This document shows positions 4,624 through 5,435 of a stretch of DNA of 5,435 nucleotides, piece after piece (position 1 is the stretch's first letter; the number at the start of each line of letters is the position of its first letter). Position numbers and translations under genes: made by a program. The DNA comes from Campylobacteraceae bacterium (GTDB lineage: Bacteria > Campylobacterota > Campylobacteria > Campylobacterales > Sulfurovaceae): contig JALWNF010000082.1 of assembly GCA_026995985.1 (NCBI GenBank), positions 1 through 5,435 of the forward strand, given 5' to 3'. The notes below the pieces were generated by a model. That model was given only the letters and a program-made list of their open reading frames with translations, did not search any database and had not been told where the DNA came from.

Positions 4624-5147
4624 TGCAAAAAGCTCTCTTTCTTGACCGTGATGGTGTTATTAATATTGACTATGGATATGTCTCAAAAATAGAAGATTTT
4701 CAGTTTACAGAGGGAATCTTTGAGCTACTTAGACTCTTTTTAGATAGAGGGTATATGCTCTTTATTGTTACTAATCAATCTGGAATTGGTAGAGGTTATT
4801 ACACTAAAGAGGATTTTTTGACTCTAACCTCTTATATGTTAGATGAGTTTAAAAAGAGAGAGATTGAAATAGCCTCTATAGAGTACTGTCCTCACGCTCC
4901 AGAAGAGAGATGTAGTTGTCGTAAACCTGCAACAGGTATGGTTGATAATATTCTTGCTAAATATAAGATAGATTTAGATAACTCATGGCTTATAGGTGAC
5001 AAACAGAGCGATATAGATTTGGCTCATAATGCAAAGATTGCTCACACTATTGCTATAGGGGAGAGAAAAATTGAAAATGCTACTTATGCTTTTAGGACAA
5101 TTTGGGATTGTAAACTTTTTTTAGAGAAAAATAATGGGATTTTTTAA
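4623..5147 (+). CDS. gmhB: D-glycero-D-manno-heptose 1,7-bisphosphate 7-phosphatase
   Basis: GmhB removes the 7-phosphate from heptose bisphosphate in ADP-heptose synthesis for the LPS/LOS inner core. The 174-residue HAD-family phosphatase shows motif I FLDRDGVI (6-13; nucleophile D8, acid/base D10), motif II TNQSGIGRG (50-58), the zinc loop C89-P-H91 and C97-S-C99 followed by RKP (100-102), and motif IV GDKQSD (125-130, with D126 and D130). The zinc loop spacing CxHx5CxC is shorter than in E. coli GmhB and equals that recalled for the related HisB phosphatase domain, so motif alone is ambiguous. The one-base overlap with hldE at its 3' end, and the lack of histidine genes, argue for GmhB. 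It is coupled by TAATG to both neighbours and is cytosolic. Confidence 0.93.
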   Translation: MQKALFLDRDGVINIDYGYVSKIEDFQFTEGIFELLRLFLDRGYMLFIVTNQSGIGRGYYTKEDFLTLTSYMLDEFKKREIEIASIEYCPHAPEERCSCRKPATGMVDNILAKYKIDLDNSWLIGDKQSDIDLAHNAKIAHTIAIGERKIENATYAFRTIWDCKLFLEKNNGIF

Positions 5148-5435
5148 TGGATAGAATACGCAAAAAGAGACCTCATATAGCTGTAATTGGTGATTTGATG
5201 ATAGACCACTACTTTTGGGGGTCGTGTGAGAGAATCTCTCCTGAAGCACCTGTCCCTATAGTCAATATCTCTAAAGAGAGTTCTGTTTTAGGAGGGGCTG
5301 GAAATGTCCTTACAAATCTATACTCTTTGGGTGCAGATGTATCTATCTTTTCTGTTATTGGAGATGATAGTAATGCTTTTGAGATGGAGAGACTAATAGG
5401 TGAGCTTCCTTTAAAAGATAGTTATTTAATAAAAG
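5147..5435 (+). CDS. hldE: Bifunctional heptose kinase/adenylyltransferase HldE, N-terminal part
   Basis: Only the first 96 codons are in the window; the gene runs off the right end. The sequence is the N-terminal part of the ribokinase (PfkB)-type heptose 7-phosphate kinase domain: VIGDLMIDHYFWG (13-25), CERISPEAPVPIV (27-39) and the substrate-binding GGAGNV (49-54), all typical of HldE/RfaE. HldE phosphorylates D-glycero-D-manno-heptose 7-phosphate at C1 and, with its C-terminal domain, adenylylates the product of GmhB. Whether that second domain is fused here or is a separate HldC cannot be seen. The ATG overlaps the gmhB stop by one base (TAATG), so the two enzymes of successive steps are translationally coupled. 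Confidence 0.95.
   Translation, partial: MDRIRKKRPHIAVIGDLMIDHYFWGSCERISPEAPVPIVNISKESSVLGGAGNVLTNLYSLGADVSIFSVIGDDSNAFEMERLIGELPLKDSYLIK

Overview
The window looks like a chromosomal segment of a Campylobacterota (epsilonproteobacterial) genome, perhaps close to Sulfurimonas or Sulfurovum. The grounds are a low GC content (roughly one third by eye), AT-rich promoters with a clear -10 box and weak -35, tightly overlapping start/stop codons (TAATG), and the protein sequences of CmoA, Mrp, GmhB and HldE. This is inference from sequence style; no database was searched.

Layout. Positions 1-80 carry, on the minus strand, most of a TPP (thiamine pyrophosphate) riboswitch. It reads out of the window toward an unseen, probably thiamine-related, gene and has its own TATAAT box just upstream. 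Positions 122-1257 hold a two-gene minus-strand unit: a small tyrosine/lysine-rich lipoprotein followed by an APH/choline-kinase-fold small-molecule kinase, closed by a hairpin-plus-U-tract terminator. A very AT-rich divergent promoter region with three regularly spaced TAATATTA palindromes separates this unit from a plus-strand cmoA gene (carboxy-SAM synthase, tRNA wobble uridine modification; best start ATG 1390).

Between cmoA and the next gene lies the most unusual object in the window, a 267-bp non-coding element (2183-2449). It has perfect 32-bp terminal inverted repeats and a possible ATA target duplication. Its inside is built almost wholly of further perfect inverted repeats: two hairpins (13-bp and 15-bp stems) abut the terminal stem to make a three-way junction, and their large loops contain sequences complementary to each other (12 + 11 bp). 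It reads as a MITE-like mobile element, a structured RNA, or both.

After it come an unrecognised single-pass membrane protein (2485-2973) and mrp/apbC (P-loop Fe-S carrier ATPase), which ends in a clear intrinsic terminator. A separate 54-bp REP-like palindrome (4235-4288) sits between mrp and the next operon. That operon starts at a good promoter (TAAAAT, 4334-4339). It encodes an acidic 87-residue protein of unknown function, gmhB and the start of hldE (cut by the window end), all joined by one-base TAATG overlaps. GmhB and HldE are successive enzymes of ADP-heptose synthesis for the LPS/LOS inner core.
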